Shown here: piece by piece, positions 24,137-31,734 of the stretch
How positions within the stretch are numbered: position 1 is the stretch's first letter
Layout: the number at the start of each line of letters is the position of its first letter
Source: Gammaproteobacteria bacterium
GTDB lineage: Bacteria > Pseudomonadota > Gammaproteobacteria > Burkholderiales > Rhodocyclaceae
DNA: 64,000 nucleotides
Assembly: GCA_029289235.1 (NCBI GenBank)
Contig: JARFTZ010000045.1
Coordinates: 1 to 64,000, forward strand
Direction of reading: 5' to 3'
Notes under the pieces: model-generated
What the model saw: only the letters and a program-made list of their open reading frames with translations
Told to the model about the DNA's origin: nothing
Database searches by the model: none
Position numbers and translations under genes: made by a program

Positions 24137-24532
24137 TCATTGCCGGCATGGAAAGCGATCTTTATAGGCGAGAAAGAGGATCGACGATACCGAGACCTGG
24201 CGGGGATCCAGGTCGGTGTGTTTGCCCATGAACTCCTTCATGAGGCGCTCATTGTCCCCGTCAGACAGCCTTAACATGGGCGGCGGGCAGAAGGATGGAT
24301 TCCTCTTTTCAATGTGCTGGACGCTGGCGTTGACAGTGGCTATCGCGTCCGCGACACCACGCAAGTAGGCGTCAGCGATTGCCGGGTTGGTCTTGGTGGC
24401 TTCAAGGTAGCCAGCGTAGTTGCCGCGCTGGGCTGCGCTTGCACAGGACGATGTGGCGCTGAAAACCAGCAGGATTGCCAGGAGAACTGCACAGCGACAG
24501 GGGGCGCTACCGCGTATTAGTGTTGGGGGCAT
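24137..24532 (-). CDS. Secreted Rap1a/Tai immunity-family-like protein
   Basis: The 131-aa protein has a hydrophobic signal segment (AVLLAILLVFSATSSCASAA). A small domain follows with AYLRGVADAIATVN, FCPPPML (Cys82) and a C-terminal DRFPC (Cys129). The two Cys and the helix pattern match the Rap1a/Tai family, whose members protect the periplasm against type VI amidase effectors. It lies on the opposite strand and 409 bases from the BPSL0067-family gene. Assignment is by pattern only; a generic secreted protein is the alternative. Confidence 0.65.
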   Translation of the reverse strand: MPPTLIRGSAPCRCAVLLAILLVFSATSSCASAAQRGNYAGYLEATKTNPAIADAYLRGVADAIATVNASVQHIEKRNPSFCPPPMLRLSDGDNERLMKEFMGKHTDLDPRQVSVSSILFLAYKDRFPCRQ

Positions 24533-24570
24533 ACGTTCGTCTGGGTTTGGGGTCTGGCGTTGAGAATCAA

Positions 24571-24610
24571 AAAAACCGGGAAAACCTCAGGGGCTGTCCC
24601 CGGTTTTCGT
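24571..24610. repeat. Solitary copy of the IS4-element end-like sequence
   Basis: The segment AAAACCTCAGGGGCTGTCCC matches, on this strand, the reverse complement of the IS4 element's left end (around 25891-25912). It also aligns with the right end near 27220-27250, including the CCCGGTTT flank. No transposase remains beside it. It lies just before repeat copy B within the 24533-24941 gap. Confidence 0.55.
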
Positions 24611-24621
24611 GTCCGGTTTTC

Positions 24622-24804
24622 CGGGCAAGGTCGGGGTGTCTCGACCTCGTGGTTTAGCAAGAGACATGCCGCTCGTCGTCAGGTCCGTTACGCAAGGCGT
24701 TTCTAGACGAAACAACGGAAAAGCGTTGTCTCCGATTCCAGCGCGGGGCGAAGGATAGACGAAAGTCATGCGATCGCGAAGAGTAATGCACCAAGTTGAT
24801 TCAT
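24622..24804. repeat. Long dispersed repeat, copy B (~183 bp)
   Basis: Direct, imperfect copy of 22364-22547: CGGGCAAGGTCGGGG at one end, AAGTTGATTCA at the other, with the shared GCGCGGGGCGAAGGATAGAC core. Copies A and B bracket the TPR/GT9 gene and the Rap1a/Tai-like gene. The rest of the gap up to 24941 is A/T-richer and probably holds the promoter of the BPSL0067-family gene. Confidence 0.8.
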
Positions 24805-24941
24805 CGGTTTTTAGAGTCGCGCACAAGCGGTGCGAACAAGCCACCGACGGTCGTACGTGCCAATACATGGCCTTCCCGTGTCTTTGTATGTATTTGGTAT
24901 ATGATCTCGTTCTTTCTTAGTGAATGCATGGGGGTGGGAAT

Positions 24942-25328
24942 ATGCCTTACTTGATGAGTGTTGCCGAAAAGGACGTGCTGGGGCCAAAGAAATACGTCAA
25001 CAGCAAGGGGAATACCGAGTGCGTGGTATTCGTACAGCAAGTCACGAAAGCACCTCAAACGACAGCATGGAAACGCGGTGTGCGTGTAAAGGATGCAACT
25101 GCTGGCAGCATTCGCAGGGGGACCGCCATTGCAACGTTCGATGATCTGGGAAAGTATCCGACCGATGGCGAGGGAAAACATGCCGCGATCTATCTGGGAC
25201 AGAACCCTACCGGGATCCAGGTGCTTGACCAGTGGAACGCGCAGGGGCAGGTCCTGCCGCGTACCATCCGCTTCAACCGCCCGGGAAAGCGGAGCAACAA
25301 CGGAGATACGTTCCATGTCATCGAGTAG
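24942..25328 (+). CDS. BPSL0067 family protein, putative peptidoglycan amidase-like effector
   Basis: The 128-aa protein has no signal peptide. The fold looks NlpC/P60- or CHAP-like: NTECVVFVQQ gives Cys27 as candidate nucleophile, GKHAAIYLG gives His80, and VLDQWNAQG follows, all characteristic of the BPSL0067 family. These proteins resemble cell-wall amidases delivered as toxins by type VI systems. The ATG at 24942 is preferred (GGGGGTGGGA upstream) over one at 24924. It overlaps the STY0301-family gene by 14 bases, the arrangement expected of an effector and its periplasmic immunity protein. No type VI structural gene is in the window. Confidence 0.75.
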   Translation: MPYLMSVAEKDVLGPKKYVNSKGNTECVVFVQQVTKAPQTTAWKRGVRVKDATAGSIRRGTAIATFDDLGKYPTDGEGKHAAIYLGQNPTGIQVLDQWNAQGQVLPRTIRFNRPGKRSNNGDTFHVIE

Positions 25329-25722
25329 GCCGGTTGTTTTCCTTCTTGCGGTGATGCTTGCGGGCGCCTGTTCTGCTCAAACGATTATCTGTCCGGAACA
25401 GATCACGGCTCCCGGAGTGCTGGAGCGGAAGTACGAGGAATGGCGTTCATTTTCCAGTTCGCTGCCGCAATACTTTGATTACATTGCCTTGACAGCTGGA
25501 TCGCCGGATCAAGGAGCGACTCTGGTGCCGGATTTCGATACAAAGGCGGAAGTGATGTGGAACCTTCCTGCAGGAGAAGAGCATTGGGTTGTATGCAACT
25601 ACCTGTCGTCCGATGTTCGTCTCGCTCGGCAATTACCAGCCGACGTCAGGGTGTGTTCGGTTAGACGCAAACCCGTCGGAACCAAGGCGACGCAACAACT
25701 CAACGAATTGCGTTGCAAGTAG
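25315..25722 (+). CDS. STY0301 family periplasmic protein, putative immunity partner
   Basis: The 135-aa protein has a signal peptide (VVFLLAVMLAGACSA). The mature part carries four Cys (TIICPEQ, VVCNYL, VCSVRR, LRCK), enough for two disulfides in the periplasm, as in STY0301-family proteins. The family is often encoded beside BPSL0067-type genes. The ATG at 25315 lies inside the end of that gene, so translation is coupled. A protective role against the neighbour is inferred from context, not shown by sequence. Confidence 0.75.
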   Translation: MSSSRPVVFLLAVMLAGACSAQTIICPEQITAPGVLERKYEEWRSFSSSLPQYFDYIALTAGSPDQGATLVPDFDTKAEVMWNLPAGEEHWVVCNYLSSDVRLARQLPADVRVCSVRRKPVGTKATQQLNELRCK

Positions 25723-25753
25723 TCGCCGGTTTTCGCCGGAAGACAAGGGAAGC

Positions 25754-25789
25754 CCCGTCATCCCAGCGAAGGCCGGGATCCAGTTCGTG
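25754..25789. repeat. Partial REP-like element R4
   Basis: CCCGTCATCCCAGCGAAGG followed by CCGGGATCCAGTTCGT matches one hairpin half of the R1-R3 elements. The second half is missing. The rest of the 25723-26014 gap holds the left end of the IS4-family element and nothing else I recognise. Confidence 0.6.
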
Positions 25790-25897
25790 CTCCGCTATTT
25801 CTCTTGTTTGTCTGTGGCCCTTGGCGTGGGTGGTTTCTGACAGGCCGTGTTTCGCCCGCAGGCGAGGGAAAAACATGGGAAAAAAACATGGGACAGC

Positions 25898-27234
25898 CCC
25901 TGAGGTTTCCCCTTGAATTTTGTTGATATTTCAGTGAGTTGCATATAAAGCGAAGCATGCATGGCGCCGTTAAGACCTTCATCGCGGTGACCAAACGTTG
26001 ATAAAGGAGGAGCCATGCATGCGAAGAAGATTGTAGATGAAGCGCTGGGAAGCTGTCTGTCGAGTCTTCATGCGAAATTGGCGATTGCGTTTAAAGAGGC
26101 GGTTTGCGGCGTTCTTCGAGGAGGCAGATTGAGCCTGAGCCAACTGGCAAGAGCGTTGGAGCCGACGACGACCATGCGCCATCGAATCAAACGAATCGAC
26201 CGAATGCTGGGGAATTTTTCGCTCTATCGAGCCAAGCAGGAGGTTTACCGGCAAGTTGCTGCGCAATGGCTGGAAGGGATTGAACAGATACTGGTTGTCG
26301 TTGACTGGTCCGATGCGACGCTGGATCAGAAATGGCATCTGTTACGCGCCAGCGTGGCCCTTGAAGGCCGGAGCGTGACTCTGTACGAGGAAGTTCATCC
26401 GCAGCGAAAGCTTGGTAACCGTCTGGTGCATCGTGCATTTCTGGCGCGCGTGGCAAAACTGCTGCCCGCCGGTTGTCGCCCGATCATTATGACCGATGCC
26501 GGTTTTCATTCGACGTGGTTCGAGTTGGTGACGCTACGTGGTTGGCAATGGGTCGGGCGTATTCGGGGAAAAGATATGGTCAGTATCGACGGGAGTCCGT
26601 GGAAACGATGTACGGTGCTTTACCCGGCAGCCACTTCTCGCGCGAAGGGATATGGCAATGCCCACTACGTCCGCAGCCATCCGACGTTGTGTCGCCTGGT
26701 GCTCGTCAAGCGGAAACCCAAAGGCCGAACTCATCGCAATCGCTTGGGGAAAAAATCACGCGCCCATGCGTCGAGCAAGGCAGCCCGTCGTGCCAGAGAG
26801 CCGTGGTTGCTGGCCAGTTCTCCCGGACTCGAACACTTGACGCCAGAATCCATTGTTTCTCTATATGCCCAGAGAATGCGGATAGAGCAGTCTTTTCGCG
26901 ATGTAAAGAACGAGCGCCTCGGATTGGGGTTAAGCGCATCGCGCTCGCGCTCCGGAACGCGCCTCGAAATTCTCCTGATGATCGGCCATCTGGCCGCATG
27001 GCTGATGCGGCTGATCGGAGAGTTCGCACAACAGCACCAAATGCATCTGCAGTTCCAGAGCGTCGCCCACCCGAAGCACAAGGAAATTTCCACACAAACC
27101 CTTGCCCGCCGCATCCTCGATGCCGGGGGCCGATGGTTGGATCGCCTACGCCCTCGCGAAGCGATCAACATCATCCGGCAGCAGGCAATGCGTTCCTGCC
27201 AGACGGCATGTTGATTTGTGGGGAAACCTCAGGG
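25898..27234 (+). mobile_element. IS4-family insertion sequence, apparently complete
   Basis: The element carries one transposase gene between perfect 15-bp inverted repeats, CCCTGAGGTTTCCCC at 25898-25912 and GGGGAAACCTCAGGG at 27220-27234. The outer ends may extend a few bases further. I could not identify an unambiguous target-site duplication. It sits next to the STY0301/BPSL0067 pair, within the second accessory patch. Confidence 0.75.
26015..27214 (+). CDS. IS4 family transposase
   Basis: The 399-aa DDE transposase shows VVVDWSDAT (first Asp) and IIMTDAGFH (second Asp). YAQRMRIEQSFRDVK is a perfect Y-x2-R-x3-E-x6-K signature of the IS4 family with the catalytic Glu. The frame is intact and the ATG follows an AAAGGAGGAG ribosome-binding site, so it may be active. 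The stop is 6 bases before the right inverted repeat. A His-Gln-Met-His stretch near the C-terminus is unremarkable. Confidence 0.92.
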   Translation: MHAKKIVDEALGSCLSSLHAKLAIAFKEAVCGVLRGGRLSLSQLARALEPTTTMRHRIKRIDRMLGNFSLYRAKQEVYRQVAAQWLEGIEQILVVVDWSDATLDQKWHLLRASVALEGRSVTLYEEVHPQRKLGNRLVHRAFLARVAKLLPAGCRPIIMTDAGFHSTWFELVTLRGWQWVGRIRGKDMVSIDGSPWKRCTVLYPAATSRAKGYGNAHYVRSHPTLCRLVLVKRKPKGRTHRNRLGKKSRAHASSKAARRAREPWLLASSPGLEHLTPESIVSLYAQRMRIEQSFRDVKNERLGLGLSASRSRSGTRLEILLMIGHLAAWLMRLIGEFAQQHQMHLQFQSVAHPKHKEISTQTLARRILDAGGRWLDRLRPREAINIIRQQAMRSCQTAC

Positions 27235-27302
27235 ACAGCCCCCGGTTTCTCTCTGGCACGGTTTCTCTTTGACTGGCCCCAACAGTTCTACCTTAACCCC
27301 GA

Positions 27303-28205
27303 TCAGGAGCCAGCCGCAAACAGCCCGGAGCGCGCATGCTCACTGACCGCGCGCGCTGCCGGGTGGGTAAGTCTCCGTTCCGGGGAGATGAGGAAATACC
27401 GCTCGTGGATTTCCTCGATGACGCCGACCTGTTCGACTTGGTAGTGCGCGACGACGTCGGGCAGGCTGGCGGAGGCGGCGGGGAATATGCCGGCGCTTCC
27501 TTCGCCGAAGGCTTTCATCAGGGCGCTGTCGTCGAATTCCCCGACGATTCGCATCCAGATGCCTCGGCGTTCCAGCCAGCGCGGCAGCGCGCCGTGCAGG
27601 GCGCTGTCCTTGCCGGGGAGCAGTAACGGCTGGCCTTCGAGGTTCTCCGGGAATTTTCCTTTCAGGGTCCGGGCAAGCGCGGGCGAGGCCATGAGGGCAA
27701 TGGGCGACTCGCCCAAGGGATGACTGTAGCCCTTGATTTCGGTGCCGGGCGGCATCGGACGGTCGGCCAGCACCATGTCGAGTCGATGGATCGCCATCTC
27801 CGCCAGCAGACGTTCGAGCCGGTCCTCATGGCACACCAGGCGCACGGCCTCGGGCTGGTTCAGTACCGGCGCGAGCAGCCGGTGGGCGACGAACTTGGGT
27901 ACCACGTCGGCGATGCCGACGCGGAAGGTGACGAAGCGCTCTTCGCCGCCCTGGCGCAGGATTTCCTCGAGTTCCGCCCCGGTCTGGAAGATCTCCTCGG
28001 CGTAGGACAGGGCCAGCTTGCCCACGGGGGTCAGTTCCATCCGGCGCCCGGTACGGTCGAAGAGCGCCACCCCGACTCGTTCCTCCAGTTGCGCAATCTG
28101 CACGGAAAGCGTCTGCGGCGCGAGATGCAGGCGTTCGGCCGCGCGGATGATGCCGCCTTCGCGCGCGACGCTGACGAAGTAGTGCAAGTGTTTGAAGTTC
28201 AGCAC
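27303..28205 (-). CDS. LysR-family regulator of the NhaR type
   Basis: The 300-aa LysR protein shows NFKHLHYFVSVAREGG and AERLHLAPQTLSVQI in the helix-turn-helix. The characteristic NhaR effector-domain pattern is also present: VGIADVVPK, RLVCHEDRLERLLAE, LDMVLADRP and GEFDDSALMKAFGEG. NhaR responds to Na+ and high pH in enterics. The GTG at 28205 follows AGGAGAGC; the longer upstream frame is not needed. It is divergent from the ribosome-hibernation gene and there is no nhaA nearby, so it may regulate the stress cluster instead (inference). Confidence 0.88.
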   Translation of the reverse strand: MLNFKHLHYFVSVAREGGIIRAAERLHLAPQTLSVQIAQLEERVGVALFDRTGRRMELTPVGKLALSYAEEIFQTGAELEEILRQGGEERFVTFRVGIADVVPKFVAHRLLAPVLNQPEAVRLVCHEDRLERLLAEMAIHRLDMVLADRPMPPGTEIKGYSHPLGESPIALMASPALARTLKGKFPENLEGQPLLLPGKDSALHGALPRWLERRGIWMRIVGEFDDSALMKAFGEGSAGIFPAASASLPDVVAHYQVEQVGVIEEIHERYFLISPERRLTHPAARAVSEHARSGLFAAGS

Positions 28206-28318
28206 GGCGCTCTCCTGTGTTCTAGTTTTTCGAACAGAGCGAAATATATTATCTGTTTGATTCGAATAAAAGCGATCTCCATAATCCTCCCATCGTTTGT
28301 TAACCATGGGAGAAGGAA

Positions 28319-28681
28319 ATGCAGATCCAGATTCACTCCGACGACTTCGCTCTGACCGAAGGCCTGCGTGAGCACATCGTCAAGCGCCTTGCGTATTCCC
28401 TGAACCATGGCCGCGACGTGATTTCCCGCGTCGTCGTGCGGCTTGCCGATGTCAATGGGCCGCGGGGCGGTGTCGACAAATGCTGCGGCATCGAGGTCCG
28501 CCTGAAGGGCGCGTCCCCCATTGCCATCGACGATACCCAGGCGGATCTCTATGTCGCCATAGACCGGGCCGCCGAACGCACCGGGCGCACCCTGGACCGC
28601 CGGATTGCCCGGCGCCCGCAGCTTGCTACGCGGCGAAACGCCAGTTGGAGCGAATTCGGTGCAGAGCAGGGGGGGCTGTGA
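28319..28681 (+). CDS. HPF/RaiA family ribosome-associated protein
   Basis: The 120-aa protein matches the ribosome hibernation/sigma-54 modulation fold. It shows an N-terminal IQIHSDDFALTEGLREHIVKRL and a later DDTQADLYVAIDRAAERTGRTL, the conserved second helix. Family members bind the 30S decoding region and suppress translation in stress. The C-terminal long-HPF dimerisation domain is absent, so this is a short form, here with a basic tail (RRIARRPQLATRR). It heads the TerC/Usp/Bax-inhibitor genes; the gap to TerC is 53 bases. Confidence 0.85.
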   Translation: MQIQIHSDDFALTEGLREHIVKRLAYSLNHGRDVISRVVVRLADVNGPRGGVDKCCGIEVRLKGASPIAIDDTQADLYVAIDRAAERTGRTLDRRIARRPQLATRRNASWSEFGAEQGGL

Positions 28682-28734
28682 TCAAGGACGACCGGCTGTT
28701 CCTGACGACGCTTTTTTCAGTTGAGTACCTTTAG

Positions 28735-29724
28735 ATGAACGATTCCACCGCTGTCAGTTTCGCCACCGGCCCGATGTGGGCCGGTTTCATCGCCTTCGTG
28801 CTGGCCATGCTGGCGCTCGACCTGTTCGTGTTCGGCGGGCGCAAGACGCACCGCGTTCACGTCAAGGAAGCGCTGGCCTGGGTGATCGCCTGGGTGTCGC
28901 TGGCACTGGCGTTTGCCGGGCTGCTCTGGTGGTATCTGAACGATGCGCACGGCGCCGACGTGGCGCGCACCAAGACGCTGGAGTTCCTCGCCGGCTACCT
29001 GATCGAACAGTCGCTGTCGGTCGACAACATGTTCGTCTTCGTGATGATTTTCGGCTTCTTCGCCGTGCCGCCGGAACTGCAGCGCCGCGTACTGCTTTAT
29101 GGCGTGCTCGGGGCGATCGTCATGCGCGCGGGGATGATCCTGGCCGGGGTCTGGCTGGTGCAGCAGTTCGCGTGGATTCTCTATGTCTTCGGTGTGTTCC
29201 TGATCGTCACCGGCATCAAGATGCTGATCTTCGCCGAACACCAGCCGGACCTTGACCAGAACCCGCTGTTGCGCTGGCTGCGCAGCCATCTGCGCATCAC
29301 GCCGAATTTCCATGGCGAGGTGTTTTTCGTACGGCAGAACGGCCTGCTGTGGGCGACGCCGATGTTCCTCGTGCTGCTGCTCATAGAAGCCAGCGACCTG
29401 GTCTTCGCGGTGGACAGCATCCCGGCGATCTTCGCCGTGACCACCGACCCGTTCATCGTGTTCACGTCGAACATCTTCGCGATCATGGGCTTGCGCGCGC
29501 TCTACTTCCTGCTCGCCGACATGGCGGACCGTTTCCATCTGCTCAAGTACGGCCTCGCCATCGTGCTGGTCTTCATCGGCGGCAAGATGCTGGCGATGCC
29601 CTGGTTCCACATGCCGATCCAGTGGTCGCTGTCCATCGTCGCCGGCATCATCCTTGTCTCGGTGCTCGCCAGTCTGGCGCTTTCAAGACGGCGGCACGCT
29701 CTTGTCGCAAAGGAGGAAGCATGA
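28735..29724 (+). CDS. TerC/Alx family membrane protein
   Basis: The 329-aa inner-membrane protein has about nine helices. Family marks are the N-terminal LAMLALDLFVFGGRKTH, EQSLSVDNMFVFVMIF with the conserved Asp-Asn, and LIEASDLVFAVDSIPAIFAVTTDPFIVF with acidic metal-site residues. Relatives export manganese (Alx) or confer tellurite resistance (TerC). The stop overlaps the next gene's ATG by four bases. The 53-base leader is too short for the yybP-ykoY riboswitch that often controls alx. Confidence 0.9.
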   Translation: MNDSTAVSFATGPMWAGFIAFVLAMLALDLFVFGGRKTHRVHVKEALAWVIAWVSLALAFAGLLWWYLNDAHGADVARTKTLEFLAGYLIEQSLSVDNMFVFVMIFGFFAVPPELQRRVLLYGVLGAIVMRAGMILAGVWLVQQFAWILYVFGVFLIVTGIKMLIFAEHQPDLDQNPLLRWLRSHLRITPNFHGEVFFVRQNGLLWATPMFLVLLLIEASDLVFAVDSIPAIFAVTTDPFIVFTSNIFAIMGLRALYFLLADMADRFHLLKYGLAIVLVFIGGKMLAMPWFHMPIQWSLSIVAGIILVSVLASLALSRRRHALVAKEEA

Positions 29725-30227
29725 ACTCCACTTCAGCCGCGCCGGCCCTTGTCGGCAATCAGCGCGATGGCGGCGGCCGCCTGATCGCCCTTGTTTTCGA
29801 TAGCGCGCCACCACTCGCGGCGCCGATAGTCAATCTCCGGCTGATCGCGGTGGATGGCTCGGACAACGCGCTGCGCGCCGTTGTCCACGCGGCGAACCAG
29901 GCTGCTCTGATGAACGCTTGCGCGCTGCATCTGGTCCATGTGCAGCCGTGGCTCTCCAAGGAAGCTGCCGAGACCGAGCTGGCGCACAGAGGCCTGGAGG
30001 CTACGGCGCGAGCGCGCGCCACCCTGGATGCCAAGGGATTGCCATGGCGGCTGCATCTGGTGATGGGCGAGCCGGCCGAGAGAATTTTCGAGCTGGCGAC
30101 TCAATTGCATGCCAGTGAAGTCGTGATGGGGTGCCGCGGCCTCGGCAACCTCGAAGGGATGTTGCTCGGTTCGGTGAGTCACGCGGTGATGCAGTTGTCG
30201 CGCATCCCCGTGCTCGTCGTGCCGTGA
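29721..30227 (+). CDS. Universal stress protein (UspA family)
   Basis: The 168-aa protein has a non-conserved N-terminal extension of about 38 residues, then a single Usp domain: LRLIAVDGSDNALRAV at its start and VVMGCRGLGNLEGMLLGSVSHAVMQ at the end. The latter contains the G-x2-G-x9-G(S) ATP-binding motif. The ATG at 29721 follows AAAGGAGG and overlaps the TerC stop. Such proteins act in general stress survival. It is part of the HPF-TerC-Usp-BI-1 group. Confidence 0.9.
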   Translation: MNSTSAAPALVGNQRDGGGRLIALVFDSAPPLAAPIVNLRLIAVDGSDNALRAVVHAANQAALMNACALHLVHVQPWLSKEAAETELAHRGLEATARARATLDAKGLPWRLHLVMGEPAERIFELATQLHASEVVMGCRGLGNLEGMLLGSVSHAVMQLSRIPVLVVP

Positions 30228-30274
30228 GCCTCCATTCCCTTGATGCCGTTTTTCCGAACCGAAAGGAGATACAT

Positions 30275-30955
30275 ATGAACCGGAACACTCCCCGCGCCAT
30301 TGCCCTGCCGCAAGCAGGCGTCGAATCCGCCCTTGCGACCAACAAGGTGATCCGCAACACCTACCTGCTGCTGTCGCTGACCCTGGCGTTCGCCGCGCTG
30401 ACCGCAGGTGTATCCGCGGCGCTCAAGCTGCCGCATCCGGGCATCCTGCTGACGCTCGGCGGTTACTTCGGCCTGTTGTTCGCCGTGCACAAGCTCCAGA
30501 ACAGCGCGGGCGGAATTCTTGCCGTGTTCGCGCTGACCGGCTTCATGGGCTACACCCTGGGGCCGATCATCAGCCGCTATCTCGGCCTGCCCAACGGTGG
30601 CGAGATCGTCATGCAGGCGATGGGGGCGACGGCCGTGATCTTCATCGGCCTTTCAGCCTACGCCCTGACCACCCGCAAGGACTTCAGCTTCATGGGAGGC
30701 TTCCTGAGCGTCGGCATCCTGGTCGCGTTCCTCGCCGGTCTGGCGGCGGTGTTCTTCGAGATTCCGGCGCTGTCGCTGACCGTCTCGGCGGCGTTCGTGC
30801 TGCTGATGTCCGGCCTCATCCTCTACGAGACGAGCAACATCATCCACGGTGGCGAGACCAACTACGTCCTGGCGACGGTAACGCTGTTCGTCTCGATCTT
30901 CAACCTGTTCACCAGCCTGTTGCAGTTGTTCGGGGTCATGAACGGGGACGAGTGA
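30275..30955 (+). CDS. Bax inhibitor-1/YccA family membrane protein
   Basis: The 226-aa protein has seven hydrophobic helices. The N-terminal NTYLLLSLTLAFAALTAGV and the C-terminal LYETSNIIHGGETNYVLATVTLFVSIFNLF, with the conserved Asp/Glu-containing last loop, are signatures of the YccA/BI-1 family. E. coli YccA modulates FtsH proteolysis. The ATG at 30275 has a strong AAAGGAG site. It lies 47 bases after the Usp gene, on the same strand. Confidence 0.92.
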   Translation: MNRNTPRAIALPQAGVESALATNKVIRNTYLLLSLTLAFAALTAGVSAALKLPHPGILLTLGGYFGLLFAVHKLQNSAGGILAVFALTGFMGYTLGPIISRYLGLPNGGEIVMQAMGATAVIFIGLSAYALTTRKDFSFMGGFLSVGILVAFLAGLAAVFFEIPALSLTVSAAFVLLMSGLILYETSNIIHGGETNYVLATVTLFVSIFNLFTSLLQLFGVMNGDE

Positions 30956-31010
30956 GTGAGGATGTCGCTCCGCGGAGCGATGGGCATGAGCGACGGCGAA
31001 GAGCCGTTGC

Positions 31011-31634
31011 TCAGCCAGCTGTCGCTACGTGGCGAAGCAGCAGCGCCGCGAGCACCCACATGGTCACGCCGATCAGTCCATCCATGATCTGCCATGCTCG
31101 CGGGCGCGCAAACACCGGCGCCAGCCCGCGTGCGCCAAATCCCAGCAGCAGGAACCAGCACAGGCTGGCCGTGCTCGCGCCAAAGATGAACCACGTTCGC
31201 GACGGCGGCGCGTGCTGGGCTCCGATGCCGCCCACCAGCAGTACCGTGTCGAGGTACACGTGCGGGTTCAGCAGGGTGAAGGCCGCGGCCTGAAGAACGG
31301 CTGACCCACGGCTGAGGCCGGTTGCGCCGCCCGTTGCTTCCAGTCGCTGCGTTTGTCTGGCCCTCCGGAAGGCCTGCCAGCCGTAAAAGGCCAGGAAGGC
31401 GGCGCCGGCCAGCGCCAGGGCGCGCGCCACGCCCGGATCCTGCCCGAGCGCTTGCGCCATGCCCATCACGCCGGCGGTGATCAATACCGCGTCAGCCAGC
31501 GCGCAAAACGCGACGACGCTGCCGACGTGCTCGTTGCGGAGCCCCTGCCGCAACACGAAGGCATTCTGCGCGCCGATGGCAACGATGAGGCCGAAACCCA
31601 GCAACAGGCCCTGAATGAAAATCGGGAAAAACAT
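31011..31634 (-). CDS. lysE: LysE/ArgO family amino-acid exporter
   Basis: The 207-aa membrane protein has about six helices. It starts FIQGLLLGFGLIVAIGAQNAFVLRQG, the nearly invariant opening of basic amino-acid exporters LysE/ArgO, and carries LNPHVYLDTVLLVGG near residue 120. It expels lysine and/or arginine when they accumulate. It is divergent from the ArgP-type regulator with 100 bases between, the classical arrangement for regulator and target. Confidence 0.92.
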   Translation of the reverse strand: MFFPIFIQGLLLGFGLIVAIGAQNAFVLRQGLRNEHVGSVVAFCALADAVLITAGVMGMAQALGQDPGVARALALAGAAFLAFYGWQAFRRARQTQRLEATGGATGLSRGSAVLQAAAFTLLNPHVYLDTVLLVGGIGAQHAPPSRTWFIFGASTASLCWFLLLGFGARGLAPVFARPRAWQIMDGLIGVTMWVLAALLLRHVATAG

Positions 31635-31734
31635 GGGAAATGCGGGACAAGAACCAAGGATATCGCCAGATTGCCCGGCCCCGTCGATTAAGACAAACTA
31701 TCGTTTCTAATGTCGATTCAGTAAATCTAAACAC

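Noticed and set aside
28682-28734. Possible yybP-ykoY manganese riboswitch before the TerC/Alx gene
   Set aside because: Only 53 bases separate the genes, too short for that riboswitch, and no matching stems were seen.
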